In this document: piece after piece, positions 11,432 through 11,451 of the stretch
How the letters are laid out: every line of letters starts with the position of its first letter
How positions within the stretch are numbered: position 1 is the first letter of the stretch
Origin: JAVBNU01 sp031551265
Lineage (GTDB): Bacteria > Cyanobacteriota > Vampirovibrionia > Gastranaerophilales > Gastranaerophilaceae
Assembly (NCBI GenBank): GCA_031551265.1
Contig: JAVBNU010000088.1
Location: 1 to 11,451 of the forward strand
DNA: 11,451 nucleotides
Reading direction: 5' to 3'
Program-made: the position numbers and the translations under genes
Notes under the pieces: generated by a model
Told to the model about the DNA's origin: nothing
Database searches by the model: none
Seen by the model: only the letters and a program-made list of their open reading frames with translations

Positions 11432-11451
11432 ATGGCAAATAATTTTGCAGT
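11432..11451 (+). CDS. Start of a gene cut by the window edge
   Basis: ATG followed by codons for A-N-N-F-A, then the window ends. The Shine-Dalgarno GAGGGG (11419-11424) is seven bases upstream, and an AT-rich region with TATAGA (11400-11405) may hold the promoter. The product cannot be named from six residues. Confidence 0.6.

Overview
The window is AT-rich and gene-dense, and reads like a chromosome segment of a diderm gut-type bacterium. An MlaA/VacJ domain and a PBP4-type peptidase point to an outer membrane and a peptidoglycan wall. An Lsa-like ABC-F protein, the short N-terminal VAFKG/VSFKS signatures of two small unknown proteins, and many GTCATGCC-type palindromic repeats suggest a non-photosynthetic cyanobacterial relative (Candidatus Gastranaerophilales / Melainabacteria). 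That placement is an inference; no rRNA, tRNA or ribosomal protein gene is present to fix it.

Left part (1-2887, minus strand): an Lsa-type ABC-F ribosome-protection ATPase. It has its own promoter and a leader holding a 5-7 codon upstream ORF with a strong Shine-Dalgarno site, followed by a perfect 12-bp hairpin. Upstream of it is a tight three-gene operon: an MmcQ/YjbR protein, then a small S-adenosylmethionine-decarboxylase (SpeD)-like protein, then a TIGR04076-like Cys-rich protein. Palindromic repeats separate this block from tag, the DNA-3-methyladenine glycosylase I gene on the plus strand, whose stop overlaps that of a convergent coiled-coil protein of unknown function.

Middle (4087-8199): four intergenic stretches in the window exceed 300 bases, and three lie here. 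They are largely filled by structured dispersed repeats. Two (4325-4489 and 7932-8092) have the same nested two-stem architecture with compensatory base changes. A third kind (7140-7337, partner at 10510-10616) is MITE-like, with imperfect terminal inverted repeats of about 30 bp. Between them lies the most unusual gene, a 765-residue exported protein that joins an N-terminal MlaA/VacJ domain to a C-terminal serine alpha/beta-hydrolase through a low-complexity linker. This suggests outer-membrane phospholipid handling coupled to an esterase or lipase activity. A 92-residue unknown protein follows, with a strong terminator.

Right part (8200-11451, plus strand): a nitrilase-superfamily amidase overlaps a PBP4-type D-alanyl-D-alanine carboxypeptidase (dacB) by ATGA, so the two form a coupled operon ending in a terminator. 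Then come a repeat copy, a 104-residue highly charged unknown protein with a long leader and a perfect 13-bp terminator, a hairpin, and the first 20 bases of another gene.

Overall the protein content combines envelope maintenance (MlaA-hydrolase, DacB), DNA repair (Tag), antibiotic tolerance (ABC-F) and a small operon possibly linked to decarboxylase chemistry. No CRISPR array, tRNA, transposase or phage gene was seen.
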